DNA of 8,234 nucleotides from Synergistaceae bacterium (GTDB taxonomy: Bacteria; Synergistota; Synergistia; Synergistales; Synergistaceae): positions 1-8,234 of the forward strand of contig JAISWP010000145.1 in assembly GCA_031271065.1 (NCBI GenBank), given 5' to 3'. A program made the position numbers and the translations under genes. The notes beneath the pieces were generated by a model that saw only the letters and a program-made list of their open reading frames with translations, was not told where the DNA came from and did not search any database. Of this stretch, positions 1-6,930 are shown one piece after another (positions within the stretch are counted from its first letter, which is position 1; each line of letters starts with the position of its first letter).

Positions 1-352
1 TATCGAGGAGGATGCAGCCGCAGCCCATCTTCCTGGCCTCGGAAACTGCCCTGTCCAGCAGGGCTGAACCGATTTTCTTCCCTCTGAAGGCGGGACGGAC
101 GAACAGGCGCTTCAACTCCCAATCTGTCCCGTCCAGTCTGCGCAGGGCGACGCACCCGGCAGGCTGTCCGTCGAAATACGCGGCATATAACCTGCCGTCC
201 GGCGGTCCATATTTTCCCGCTATGTCCTCCAGTTCCCGATCGAAGCCCTGAAAGCAGAGGTCGATCCCCGGGAGCTCGGTTTCCGCGTATTCCAGAAACA
301 GCTCTTTTACCGCATCTGTCCTGCCGTAAGCCTCTTTTATCTCGACCGGCAT
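1..352 (-). CDS. GNAT-family N-acetyltransferase, 3' end cut by window edge
   Basis: The reading frame starts at ATG 352-350 and stays open for 117 codons to the left edge, so the C-terminal part is missing. The product looks like a GNAT acyltransferase, which moves an acetyl group from acetyl-CoA to an amine in the cytosol. Residues 81-96 hold the acetyl-CoA-binding signature (motif A): beta strand ELKRLFV, then RPAFRGKKIGSALL, followed by the helix LDRAVSEARKMG. In the usual R-G-x-G-x-G/A pyrophosphate loop the middle glycine is lysine here (RGKKIG), a tolerated variation. An upstream strand, RLYAAYFDGQPAGCVALR (about 66-83), is the typical central beta pair. A GGAGGG ribosome binding site lies about 7 bases before the ATG. 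The gene begins 25 bases after the stop of the large regulator and so is probably co-transcribed with it. The substrate cannot be told from the sequence. Confidence 0.85.
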   Translation of the reverse strand, partial: MPVEIKEAYGRTDAVKELFLEYAETELPGIDLCFQGFDRELEDIAGKYGPPDGRLYAAYFDGQPAGCVALRRLDGTDWELKRLFVRPAFRGKKIGSALLDRAVSEARKMGCGCILLD

Positions 353-377
353 CGTTTCACCCTCCAGCGCCGATCTG

Positions 378-3300
378 TCATCGGCCGCCCTGAAGAAACC
401 GGCTTCTGATGACATCCGCCCTGTTTTCCGCCCCTATCTCCCTGCAGAGCCTCTCCGCTTCCAGCGCGTAAAACTCCGGCGAATGCACGACTCCGTCCAA
501 AGCGTTTCCCGCCTCGCCTGACTCCCTCGCTCCCGCGGCCCACGCGCACGCGAGAAGCTGGACGGCGCGCCAGGTCTTTTTGCCTATGGCCGACAATATC
601 TCCCCCCTGCGCAGGGATTCGGCCGCGTCCCCGAATGTCCCTCTCTGCACGTCGCATATCGCCTTGAGGCTGTAAATCATCGAGCCCATATGTCTGCCCC
701 CGACGTGCTCCGCGCTGGCGATCCCCGCGTCCACATGGCGGTAAACCCCGTCCCAGTCCCCCATGTCGAGGGCGGTGTTTGCCGCGTGGGCGTGAAAATG
801 TCCCCTGCCCCTGTAGAGTCCGGCTTCCTCGCAGGCTTTTGCGCAGCCTTCGAAAAGCTCCATCGCGCGGTCCAGGTTCCACGTCCACTGCAGCATCTCC
901 CCGATGTAGCCTTTTGCCGCCAGTATGTTCAGCGTATAGCGCCTGCCGAGCATACCGAGCTTCTCGAATATCTCCACGGAGCGCTCGAATACGCCCTTTG
1001 CCCTCGTGAAATCGCCTCGTATCAGCATCGCCATGCCGATGAAACGCAGCGCCATTCCCTTGTGAGGATCATCTTTGACTTTAAACGACAGACTGAGCAG
1101 CCTCCTGCCCGCGTCGAGGAGCCTGCGCGCGTCGTCGGTCTGAAGGAAATGGTGCCCGACGTGTTCGCAGCAGCGTATGAGTATATCGTCAAAACCGTGC
1201 TCTCCCGCTATTTCGTCGGCTCTGTCGATGAATACTCTGCCCTCGCGGTAATCACCCCAGCTTATCAGGTACGCCCCTTTTATCTCCAGGTATGAGGCCT
1301 CGAGCCTCCGGTTTCCGGCCGGGTCCGCCGAGGGGGATTCCTCCCCGATCCCGCCCAGGAGACCCTCCGCCATAGCTATCTTGTATTCCGTATCCTCCCT
1401 GTTGCCGAGAGGCATGCCGCACGTCCGGAGCACCCTGTCCTCGATGAGAGGGAACAGATCGTGATTGAGGGCCACATACAGCCCCAGCTCCTCCAGATAG
1501 TGCTTGAGCATCCTGGAACGCATCCCGGCCAGAGTGCAGTGCCGGCGCAGGGACTCCCCCAGCTCCGGGTTCCACAGAGAAGGCGAATATCTCGCCTCCA
1601 GCGTCCCGGCGATGCGCCCGTGGATGTACTTCCTCCTGAAAGCCGGTATAGAGCTGTAAGCGCAGTCCCGGACGTTCGAATGGAGAAAATCGAGAAGCGG
1701 TTCGTCCTGGTCCCCGGTTTCTCTGATGAATTTTTTCCGGAGCAGCGCCTCGGCGTGCGGAAAGAGATCGCTTTCCTCCATGTCCATGACCGATGCGACG
1801 TCCCTGTACGACGCGCCGCTGCCGAACACGGACAGCACCGACAGCAGCTCCCTCTCAGTGGCGGGCAGGTCCTGCATCCTGCTCCTCATGACCCCCATGA
1901 GCCCGTCAGAACAGTCGGCGTCGGGGTTTTCCGAGAGTATGCGAAGCATCTCGACGAGCAAAAGGGGCATACCGTCGCTCATTTCCCGAAAGTAAGCCTC
2001 CCCTCTGCGGGCTATGATCTCCTCCGGGAGAAACGTCCTGCAAAAACGCATCGTATCTCCCTGATCGAAGGGCATGAGTTCTATGGAGGTGAAATTGCGC
2101 CGCATCGCTGTCTTTATGCCGTAAAGCATCCCGGACATGGATTCCGCCGCCTCCGGACGGCTTGTGAGGAACACGGCCGCCGGAATGTCGAGGCATGATA
2201 TGAACGCCTGGAGCAGGGAAAGGGAATGTTGATCAAACCAGTGAACGTCCTCGAATACGAGGACCGGACGGGTTTCTTCCGACAAAGCCTTCAGCGCTTT
2301 GGAGAGCATGAGGGCGGCTATCACCGGATTGCGGCCGGCATCCGTCCCAACCCCGCCGCGAAGGCGGGTCCCCGGAAAATCGTAAAAAACGCCGCTGAGG
2401 ACTGTCTCAGCCGCGCTGTCCAGGGAAATGCCCATCTCTTTGAGTTTCCTGCCCATCTCGGACACTATGCCGGTCCACGAGGAATACGGATATTTTTCGC
2501 CGGCAGAGTTCGGGCGGGCGGCGTATACGCCGCGATACTCCGAAGCGCAGAGTTCCAGCGCGCGGGAGACAAGGGCCGTCTTGCCGACCCCGGCCTCCCC
2601 GTGGACGAAGATTATATCGATATATTTCCCGTGACGGGAGAGCAGGCCCGATATGCGCTCCAGTTCCGGGACGCGGCAGCAGAAATACTCGCCGGGAGGC
2701 CGTTCCTTCGCGGCTTTTCCGGCTCCGCCCCCCGAACCAAGGAGCTTTTTAAAACGTGCGCAGGCGCGTTCACTGGGCTCGGTTCCGATATCGGACTCCA
2801 GTTTCGCGCGAAATCCGTTAAAAAGGGAAACCGCCTTCGCCGCGGCGCCGTTCTGACCGAGGGCCTCCATCAGTTCCAGCATCGAATCCTCGTCGTAGGG
2901 ATCCAGCGCGAGCAGCGCCTCCAGCGAGAGGATGAGTTCCGCCGGCATGTTTCGCTCATAGCAGGACGTTATTCTATTCCGCAGGGCGTCAGTGACCCTG
3001 CCCCTGATGCCGTTTCTGGCATGGACGAGCCATTCGTCCAGTTCGAGCCTGTCCTTCATGTCGACGCCGCGCATCGGCTCTTCCATAAAGATCGGATCTA
3101 TCGGGATGTCCGGGTCGGACAGGGCGTCTATCCCTTCGAGGTCCGTCGAGTGATTTTCCAGAAACAGGCGCCTGCGGTCGGGGAAAAAATTGTCCGGCAG
3201 CAATCTGCGAAGCACGTAAATAGCGTTTCTCAGGTTTCCCGACGCCTGTTCCTCCGGTTTGTCCCCCCAGAAAAGGGTTTTCAGCCTCTCCCTGCTGAGA

Positions 3301-3416
3301 TGTCCCTCGTACGCGACGCAGAAAAGCGCGGCCTCGGCTTTTTTCAGGGGAAATTCCAGTCGTCTGCCGTCGATTTCCACGTACGGTTCGCCGAAAAAAT
3401 GAATTTTTACCGGCAC
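378..3416 (-). CDS. SARP/AfsR-like transcriptional regulator: winged helix, BTAD, AAA/STAND ATPase, TPR-like repeats
   Basis: About 1012 residues from a GTG start. Residues 1-80 resemble a winged-helix DNA-binding domain: short strands (VKIHFFGEPYVEIDGR), then helices LKKAEAALFCVAY, SRERLKTLFW and SGNLRNAIYVLRRLLP. Residues about 92-227 fit a bacterial transcriptional activator domain (BTAD), with the typical LDPYDEDSMLELMEALG and a closing helix before IGTEPS. A nucleotide-binding domain follows: Walker A GEAGVGKT at 273-280, Walker B VLVFED ending at D390 and followed by VHW, and a sensor-like LTSRP at 417-421. The C-terminal third is helical with TPR-like units such as GDFTRAKGVFERSVEIFEKLG and NLDRAMELFEGCAKACEEAG. 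There is no C-terminal LuxR helix-turn-helix, so DNA binding should be N-terminal. In such proteins ATP binding and a ligand sensed by the repeats are thought to control activation. An ATG at 3461 is in frame, but it has no ribosome binding site, whereas GGAGGT lies 6 bases before the GTG. The target genes are unknown; the GNAT gene just downstream is the closest candidate. Confidence 0.88.
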   Translation of the reverse strand: MPVKIHFFGEPYVEIDGRRLEFPLKKAEAALFCVAYEGHLSRERLKTLFWGDKPEEQASGNLRNAIYVLRRLLPDNFFPDRRRLFLENHSTDLEGIDALSDPDIPIDPIFMEEPMRGVDMKDRLELDEWLVHARNGIRGRVTDALRNRITSCYERNMPAELILSLEALLALDPYDEDSMLELMEALGQNGAAAKAVSLFNGFRAKLESDIGTEPSERACARFKKLLGSGGGAGKAAKERPPGEYFCCRVPELERISGLLSRHGKYIDIIFVHGEAGVGKTALVSRALELCASEYRGVYAARPNSAGEKYPYSSWTGIVSEMGRKLKEMGISLDSAAETVLSGVFYDFPGTRLRGGVGTDAGRNPVIAALMLSKALKALSEETRPVLVFEDVHWFDQHSLSLLQAFISCLDIPAAVFLTSRPEAAESMSGMLYGIKTAMRRNFTSIELMPFDQGDTMRFCRTFLPEEIIARRGEAYFREMSDGMPLLLVEMLRILSENPDADCSDGLMGVMRSRMQDLPATERELLSVLSVFGSGASYRDVASVMDMEESDLFPHAEALLRKKFIRETGDQDEPLLDFLHSNVRDCAYSSIPAFRRKYIHGRIAGTLEARYSPSLWNPELGESLRRHCTLAGMRSRMLKHYLEELGLYVALNHDLFPLIEDRVLRTCGMPLGNREDTEYKIAMAEGLLGGIGEESPSADPAGNRRLEASYLEIKGAYLISWGDYREGRVFIDRADEIAGEHGFDDILIRCCEHVGHHFLQTDDARRLLDAGRRLLSLSFKVKDDPHKGMALRFIGMAMLIRGDFTRAKGVFERSVEIFEKLGMLGRRYTLNILAAKGYIGEMLQWTWNLDRAMELFEGCAKACEEAGLYRGRGHFHAHAANTALDMGDWDGVYRHVDAGIASAEHVGGRHMGSMIYSLKAICDVQRGTFGDAAESLRRGEILSAIGKKTWRAVQLLACAWAAGARESGEAGNALDGVVHSPEFYALEAERLCREIGAENRADVIRSRFLQGGR

Positions 3417-3422
3417 GCGAAC

Positions 3423-3428
3423 ACCTCC
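3423..3428 (-). promoter_or_regulatory. Ribosome binding site that fixes the GTG start of the regulator
   Basis: On the minus strand this reads GGAGGT and ends 6 bases before the GTG at 3416-3414. The in-frame ATG 45 bases upstream has no purine-rich site before it. The protein from the GTG begins directly with the first strand of the winged-helix domain, which agrees with this start. Confidence 0.8.
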
Positions 3429-3489
3429 GTAAAAGTTCCCAGCGAAAAAACCAAGAGACATAGATATTCGGAACTTTTTTGCCCTCTCG

Positions 3490-3519
3490 ATTATAACCGT
3501 ACGTGGAGATATTATTCAA
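3490..3519 (-). promoter_or_regulatory. Sigma-70-type promoter of the regulator gene
   Basis: Reading the minus strand, TTGAAT (3519-3514) and a perfect TATAAT (3495-3490) are separated by 18 bases. The -35 box matches TTGACA at four of six positions. Transcription would begin near 3483, giving a leader of about 67 bases to the GTG start. It lies in an AT-richer stretch of a gene-free interval and points at the regulator. Confidence 0.65.
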
Positions 3520-3640
3520 TAAGATGCGGCTGCGCGCGGGAAGAGGAATATTTCAGGATAACGTGCCGTCGCGGAGATTTACCCATGCGTATACCGCAAT
3601 GTTTGAAAAGGGATGCGCCGGCACAGCACGCCCCTTTGAG

Positions 3641-3664
3641 AGCCGGATAAAGGCGCCTTCGGCT
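3641..3664. other. Small imperfect hairpin in the intergenic region
   Basis: AGCCG at 3641-3645 pairs with CGGCT at 3660-3664, and the enclosed segment contains the palindrome AAGGCGCCTT (3650-3659). It lies downstream of the 174-residue gene (stop at 3700-3702) and upstream of the regulator promoter, where a terminator would be expected. No run of T follows on either strand, so an intrinsic terminator is only weakly supported. Nothing else convincing is seen between 3520 and 3699. Confidence 0.3.
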
Positions 3665-3699
3665 TAATTGGAATCGAACCTGGTTCACATGTCCGGAAT

Positions 3700-4224
3700 T
3701 TATTTCCTGATGACGTTATTCCAGGGTATTTCGCTGTAATCCCAGGGAGTGACCAGCATGAAATGCACCACCGTGCCGCGTTCCCTAAGAGCCCTTATAT
3801 GAGGCAGATAAGGCAGCACTTCTCCTGTAACCCAGGTGTCGGAGACGAGCCACACCCTGCGGCAGACGTCGCGGGCAAACAGGGCGGCGTGGTCCACCAG
3901 CATACGAAGCCCCTCTTCCAGCAATATCGGGTCTATCGACAGGATGAGCGCGTCCTCGTGTTTGGGCTCCCCTTTCAGGACGGGAAGCACGTCGGCATAG
4001 GCGCCGGCCCATTCCAGCTGCGAAAAGAGAAACTCGAGATCGGCGGAAAGCTGGCGGTCGCCTCCCGTTATATCCGCGGGATCCACGGCATAATCCTCCG
4101 ATACTACGGAAGAAAGCCACGCCTGGACCTCCTGTATGACCATCGTGACGTAGTTGGGAATGTTGGAACCCGACATTGCGTCAAGCAGATCGCCCACCAT
4201 CCACAAATCCCGTGAATCGCTCAT
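3700..4224 (-). CDS. Uncharacterised 174-residue cytosolic protein
   Basis: I do not recognise this protein. It is acidic and has no signal peptide or membrane segment. The first 45 residues look helical (DLWMVGDLLDAMSG, then YVTMVIQEVQAWLSSVV). The centre (about 58-120) contains ADLEFLFSQLEWAGAYADVLPVL and a strand-like ALILSIDPILLEEGLRMLVDHA. Residues 122-160 form a likely strand-helix-strand unit: RRVWLVSD, LPYLPHIRALRERG, TVVHFMLVTP. This resembles part of a Rossmann-like fold, but no nucleotide-binding loop or catalytic motif is visible. The start chosen is ATG 4224, because GGGGGTG lies 6 bases ahead; in-frame ATGs at 4269 and 4257 lack such a site. The gene stands alone, divergent from the hydrolase gene and separated from the regulator downstream by about 280 bases. 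The frame is coding-like and well spaced; the function is unknown. Confidence 0.75.
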   Translation of the reverse strand: MSDSRDLWMVGDLLDAMSGSNIPNYVTMVIQEVQAWLSSVVSEDYAVDPADITGGDRQLSADLEFLFSQLEWAGAYADVLPVLKGEPKHEDALILSIDPILLEEGLRMLVDHAALFARDVCRRVWLVSDTWVTGEVLPYLPHIRALRERGTVVHFMLVTPWDYSEIPWNNVIRK

Positions 4225-4230
4225 CTTGTC

Positions 4231-4236
4231 ACCCCC
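4231..4236 (-). promoter_or_regulatory. Ribosome binding site deciding the start of the 174-residue gene
   Basis: On the minus strand GGGGGT (continuing GA) lies 6 bases before ATG 4224-4222. Two in-frame ATGs further upstream (4269, 4257) have no comparable site, so the shorter protein beginning MSDSRDLW is preferred. Confidence 0.65.
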
Positions 4237-4344
4237 TGTGTCTTTCTCTTCTTTCATGTGTATGAGCATATCATAAAAAAGGCTATTTTACGTATTACGG
4301 AGGGTAATTTCGCCAACTTCAGCGATATTCACGCGGCTAATGGA

Positions 4345-4350
4345 TATAAT
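4345..4350 (+). promoter_or_regulatory. Possible -10 box for the MBL-fold hydrolase gene
   Basis: A perfect TATAAT lies 80 bases before the TTG start in an AT-rich gap between two divergent genes. I see no good -35 hexamer 16-18 bases upstream, so the promoter would be weak, activator-dependent or misassigned. No clear promoter for the opposite gene could be picked out in the same gap. Confidence 0.4.
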
Positions 4351-4416
4351 ACATTTGTAAAAACAAAGACGCGGGCAGTAATAAAAAATAATAATTACAG
4401 TAAAGCGTTTATCCTC

Positions 4417-4422
4417 GGAGGT
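4417..4422 (+). promoter_or_regulatory. Ribosome binding site supporting a TTG start
   Basis: GGAGGT lies 7 bases before TTG 4430-4432. No ATG or GTG in this frame lies at a usable distance, so the non-standard TTG is the best start for the hydrolase. Confidence 0.75.
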
Positions 4423-4429
4423 ATTCTGT

Positions 4430-5251
4430 TTGCTTGACAAAACTCGCTATCCCGACAATTTCATCAGGTTTCTGGGGACGGCCGGAACTCGTTTCATAAT
4501 GCTGTCTCAGAGGAGAGCGTCGGGTGGGATATGGTTTTCCTGCGGTGCTTCCAGGGGGGTGATAGACCCGGGGCCGGGGAGCCTGGTTCGTATATGCGAG
4601 GCGGTACCGCCCATTTCGCCCGTGGACATAAACACCCTGATACTGACCCACAGGCACGTCGACCACAGTTCCGACCTGAACGTACTGGCCGAGGGGATGA
4701 CATTGAAGTCCCTCGAGCCCCGCGGTTTTGTGCTTCTGACGGAGGACTGTTTCGAGGATGGGGATTCCGTGCTTCTCAAGTATATGAAAAAGAAGATAAA
4801 AAAAATAGCGCTGCACTCGGACGGGGCAATTTTCGAACCGGCCGCGGGCGTATCGGTCGAATCGGTGCTCCACTCCCACCACGGAGTAGAGTGCTACGGT
4901 CTGATATTCAGAGGATCGGGACTGCCGGTCTGGGGGCTGGTCAGCGACACGTCCCCCCTTGAAAATTTCCCGGAACGCTACAAAGACTGCGAGCTGATCG
5001 TCATCAACACGGCGCTCCTGCTCCCGCGCCCCAGGCTGAACCACATGTCGCTCTCCGACGCGAAGTCGCTCTTAGCGCGTATACGCCCGCGCGCGGCGGT
5101 AATAACGCACATGGGAAACGAACTGCTGGACATGGGGAGCGGGGAGATATCCCGGAAACTATCTTTACCAGGGACCAAAGTAACCGCTGCCGAGGACGGA
5201 ATGACGATAGACCTGAGCGGCGCAGTAAATGGTTTTTATCCCGATACGTAA
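4430..5251 (+). CDS. Metallo-beta-lactamase-fold hydrolase, PhnP/RNase Z-like
   Basis: A 273-residue metallo-beta-lactamase-fold enzyme with the usual two-metal ligand set in order. The signature THRHVDH gives H74, H76, D78 and H79; a histidine cluster HSHH is at 148-151; a bridging aspartate sits in VSDT (D173); NHMS has H205; THMG has H227. The start RFLGTAGTR and the strand IDPGPGS (45-51) are also typical. The layout, with NHMSLSDA followed by RPRAAVITHMG, resembles the phosphodiesterase-type members (PhnP, RNase Z) more than beta-lactamases or glyoxalases. It probably hydrolyses a phosphodiester or similar ester in the cytosol using Zn or Mn; the substrate is unknown. It lacks the longer exosite arm of true RNase Z as far as can be seen, so tRNA processing is not claimed. 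No signal peptide is present. The TTG start rests on the GGAGGT site. The last 16 bases overlap the end of the convergent methyltransferase gene. Confidence 0.88.
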   Translation: MLDKTRYPDNFIRFLGTAGTRFIMLSQRRASGGIWFSCGASRGVIDPGPGSLVRICEAVPPISPVDINTLILTHRHVDHSSDLNVLAEGMTLKSLEPRGFVLLTEDCFEDGDSVLLKYMKKKIKKIALHSDGAIFEPAAGVSVESVLHSHHGVECYGLIFRGSGLPVWGLVSDTSPLENFPERYKDCELIVINTALLLPRPRLNHMSLSDAKSLLARIRPRAAVITHMGNELLDMGSGEISRKLSLPGTKVTAAEDGMTIDLSGAVNGFYPDT

Positions 5252-5808
5252 TAGAGGCGCGCCAGAACCAGCGCGGTGACCGCGATATTCATCCTGAGCG
5301 AATGACGCTCCATAAACCAGGATTTTTTCGCGTCAAACCCCTCCGCGCTCCTTGCGATCCTGTCCCCAAATCCGTTCAGCGCGGGAAAGAGCGATGGGGT
5401 CGTTTTTTTGTACTGTATGTACTCGCCGCCGAACCGGTCCTGAAGGAATTTTTCCTCGTGGGGAATGATCGTCAGGACATAGAGCGCCGTGTAAACCGCC
5501 GCGAAAGCCGCCTCCCACGCCCACCCCGCCATCAGCGCCCACCCGAGGCCCATTATGCCGTTGCCGGCGTAAAGGGGGTTTCGCATCCACGCGTAAGGAC
5601 CCCATTTGATCAGTTCGGGGGCGCCCACCACAAGGGTCCTGTACTTCGGTATCACGCCGGCGGCCCAAAACCTGAGCAGCTGCCCGGCGGCGACTAAGGG
5701 CACGCCAGCAATCAGCCTGGACGTCGACGGATATACGGGAAATATCAGTACAGCCAAGGCAAAAAGACCCCAGACGAGCCCCCTGTATTTGAACAGAATT
5801 TCAGTCAT
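5236..5808 (-). CDS. ICMT/PEMT-type membrane methyltransferase
   Basis: A 190-residue integral membrane protein of the isoprenylcysteine carboxyl methyltransferase / phospholipid methyltransferase type, which uses S-adenosylmethionine at the membrane face. Likely membrane segments are about 9-25, 31-50 and a hairpin at 83-115. The family signature is clear: GPYAWMRNPLYAGN (70-83), then EEKFLQDRFGGEYIQYKK (118-135), which matches the E-x-x-L-x-x-x-F-G-x-x-Y-x-x-Y cofactor-binding motif. The histidine of the classic RHP triad is Asn here (RNP), as in many bacterial PEMT-like members. An extension after residue 140 carries another hydrophobic stretch (about 173-188). ATG 5808 overlaps the stop of the flippase-like gene in TGATG, so translation is probably coupled; the frame is open far upstream, but that region is covered by the other gene. 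The substrate could be a lipid or a prenyl-type carboxylate and cannot be told apart here. Confidence 0.83.
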   Translation of the reverse strand: MTEILFKYRGLVWGLFALAVLIFPVYPSTSRLIAGVPLVAAGQLLRFWAAGVIPKYRTLVVGAPELIKWGPYAWMRNPLYAGNGIMGLGWALMAGWAWEAAFAAVYTALYVLTIIPHEEKFLQDRFGGEYIQYKKTTPSLFPALNGFGDRIARSAEGFDAKKSWFMERHSLRMNIAVTALVLARLYYVSG

Positions 5809-6893
5809 CAGCCAGCCGGAGGCCCTCCGTCCGAGGAGTCTCCGGCCGATTTCCCCGCCTTGTCCTCGGCCATTATCTGATTCGCCAGTTTCCAGCCTAT
5901 CCGCTTCACGGCCACCACCGCCCCGAGAAGTATGCCGGTATACTCCGTAAGGAAGCGCCAGCCGACCCCCAGCATCCCGGCCACGTTCCAGGGCACGAAT
6001 ATGCTGAACACCAGCGCCGCGCCCCCCTCCGCCGCTCCGCTGCCGCCCGGAGTGGGGATGAAATACAGCAGAAAGAGAAACAGAGCCTGCGCCAGCACGC
6101 ACTGCGGATACAGCACCGGCATCCCGAACGCCCATATTATGCAGGGCATGACGGAGAGCTGAACTATTATCTGCAGGAAGGCCGCGAAAACCCCGAAGAT
6201 GAAATACCGTCTGCCGGTGGTCATGAACGCCCGTAAATTTTCGTTGTACAGGTCGATCTCGCGGCTCACGAACGTCAATATCTTTCCGACCCATTCCGGC
6301 TTCAGCAGGCCAAGTCTTTTCAGCAGCATGATGATCCGGACGGCGAGGCGTTTTACAAGCTCGGGGCGCACTATGCTGATTACAAGGGCCAGCCACACCG
6401 CCGATATCAGTATGACGACGTAGAATACGAAACCCCGCGCCCCCCACCCGAACTGGAGCATATCCCCGTCCATCATGACGGTGAAGGGAATCATCATCCC
6501 CAGTATCAGCATGACCAATATCGTGCGGACGATCGTGATGGCCGCGGATTTTCCCACGCTTATCCCGCTGTGGTACATGATGTACATCTGGAACGGGCCG
6601 CCGCCGCTTTGCATTGGCGTTATCGCGGCCCCGAAATAATTTATCCAGGTCAGTTCCAGGGAGAGCCCGTATGAAATGTTCTCCCCCGCGGCGCGGGTCA
6701 GAAGCAGCAGCTTCAGCGCGTCGAGCAGCCAGGTCCCCGCGACCAGCAGGAACGCCATCCAGAGCTTGAGCCCGCTCGCCTGTCTGAATATCAGAAAAGA
6801 ACTCCTGTCGACGCTGTACAAGAGCACCGCGCCGCCTATGGCAAAACTCAGGAGAAGGAAGACGGACAGACCCTTCTTCACCGACACGAACAC
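5808..6893 (-). CDS. Flippase-like polytopic membrane protein (UPF0104 / LPG-synthase TM domain)
   Basis: A 361-residue protein with about seven to eight hydrophobic segments (roughly 8-27, 44-66, 118-140, 153-175, 229-252, 262-280, 288-302, 305-330). It matches the membrane domain shared by lysylphosphatidylglycerol synthases and YbhN/AglD-type proteins. Two conserved loops are present: TPMQSGGGP at 92-100 and PTPGGSGAAEGG at 280-291, followed by WRFLTEYTG at 312-320. The cytosolic tRNA-dependent synthase domain of MprF is absent, so the family role suggested is moving or binding a lipid or lipid-linked molecule in the inner membrane. The C-terminus (342-361) is a Gly/Ser/Asp-rich soluble tail. 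The start is GTG 6893, only about 3 bases after a GGGGGG run; GTG 6887, two codons in, has better spacing and may be the true start. The gene follows the 202-residue gene by 37 bases and overlaps the methyltransferase gene by one base. Confidence 0.85.
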   Translation of the reverse strand: MFVSVKKGLSVFLLLSFAIGGAVLLYSVDRSSFLIFRQASGLKLWMAFLLVAGTWLLDALKLLLLTRAAGENISYGLSLELTWINYFGAAITPMQSGGGPFQMYIMYHSGISVGKSAAITIVRTILVMLILGMMIPFTVMMDGDMLQFGWGARGFVFYVVILISAVWLALVISIVRPELVKRLAVRIIMLLKRLGLLKPEWVGKILTFVSREIDLYNENLRAFMTTGRRYFIFGVFAAFLQIIVQLSVMPCIIWAFGMPVLYPQCVLAQALFLFLLYFIPTPGGSGAAEGGAALVFSIFVPWNVAGMLGVGWRFLTEYTGILLGAVVAVKRIGWKLANQIMAEDKAGKSAGDSSDGGPPAG

Positions 6894-6930
6894 ATACCCC
6901 CCGACTTGAAAAGATTATGGCTTCGATATC

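Noticed and set aside
1461..2198. A 245-codon plus-strand frame inside the regulator gene
   Set aside because: Same situation: antisense to the ATPase and repeat region, biased composition and no motif.
2226..3650. A 474-codon open frame on the plus strand opposite the regulator
   Set aside because: It lies almost wholly inside a convincing minus-strand gene, has an Arg/Pro/Gly-rich composition typical of a GC-driven antisense frame, and shows no domain or ribosome binding site.
3585..3650. A 21-codon plus-strand frame with a GGAG about 9 bases upstream and a hairpin at its end
   Set aside because: It is short, unrelated to any leader-peptide pattern I can see (no amino-acid run), and there is no plus-strand gene downstream for it to control.
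3667..3685. A tRNA T-loop-like string (GGTTCGATTCC on the minus strand)
   Set aside because: The flanking five-base arms do not pair beyond two positions, and there is no acceptor, anticodon or D arm nearby. It is not a tRNA and gives too little to call a tRNA remnant or attachment site.
4249..4269. Longer N-termini for the 174-residue protein (ATG 4269 or 4257)
   Set aside because: Neither has a usable ribosome binding site, and the added residues are a charged Lys/Glu/Asp stretch, whereas ATG 4224 has GGGGGTG at the right distance.
5253..5263. The string AGAGGCGCGCC occurs here and again at 7662-7672
   Set aside because: Eleven GC-rich bases shared by two positions in 8 kb, centred on an 8-base palindrome; no further copies or structure, so chance is likely.
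5809..6447. The methyltransferase frame is open about 213 codons upstream of ATG 5808
   Set aside because: The upstream part is Arg/Gly/Ala-rich and antisense-like in character, fully overlaps the flippase-like gene in another frame, and the family match begins only after ATG 5808.
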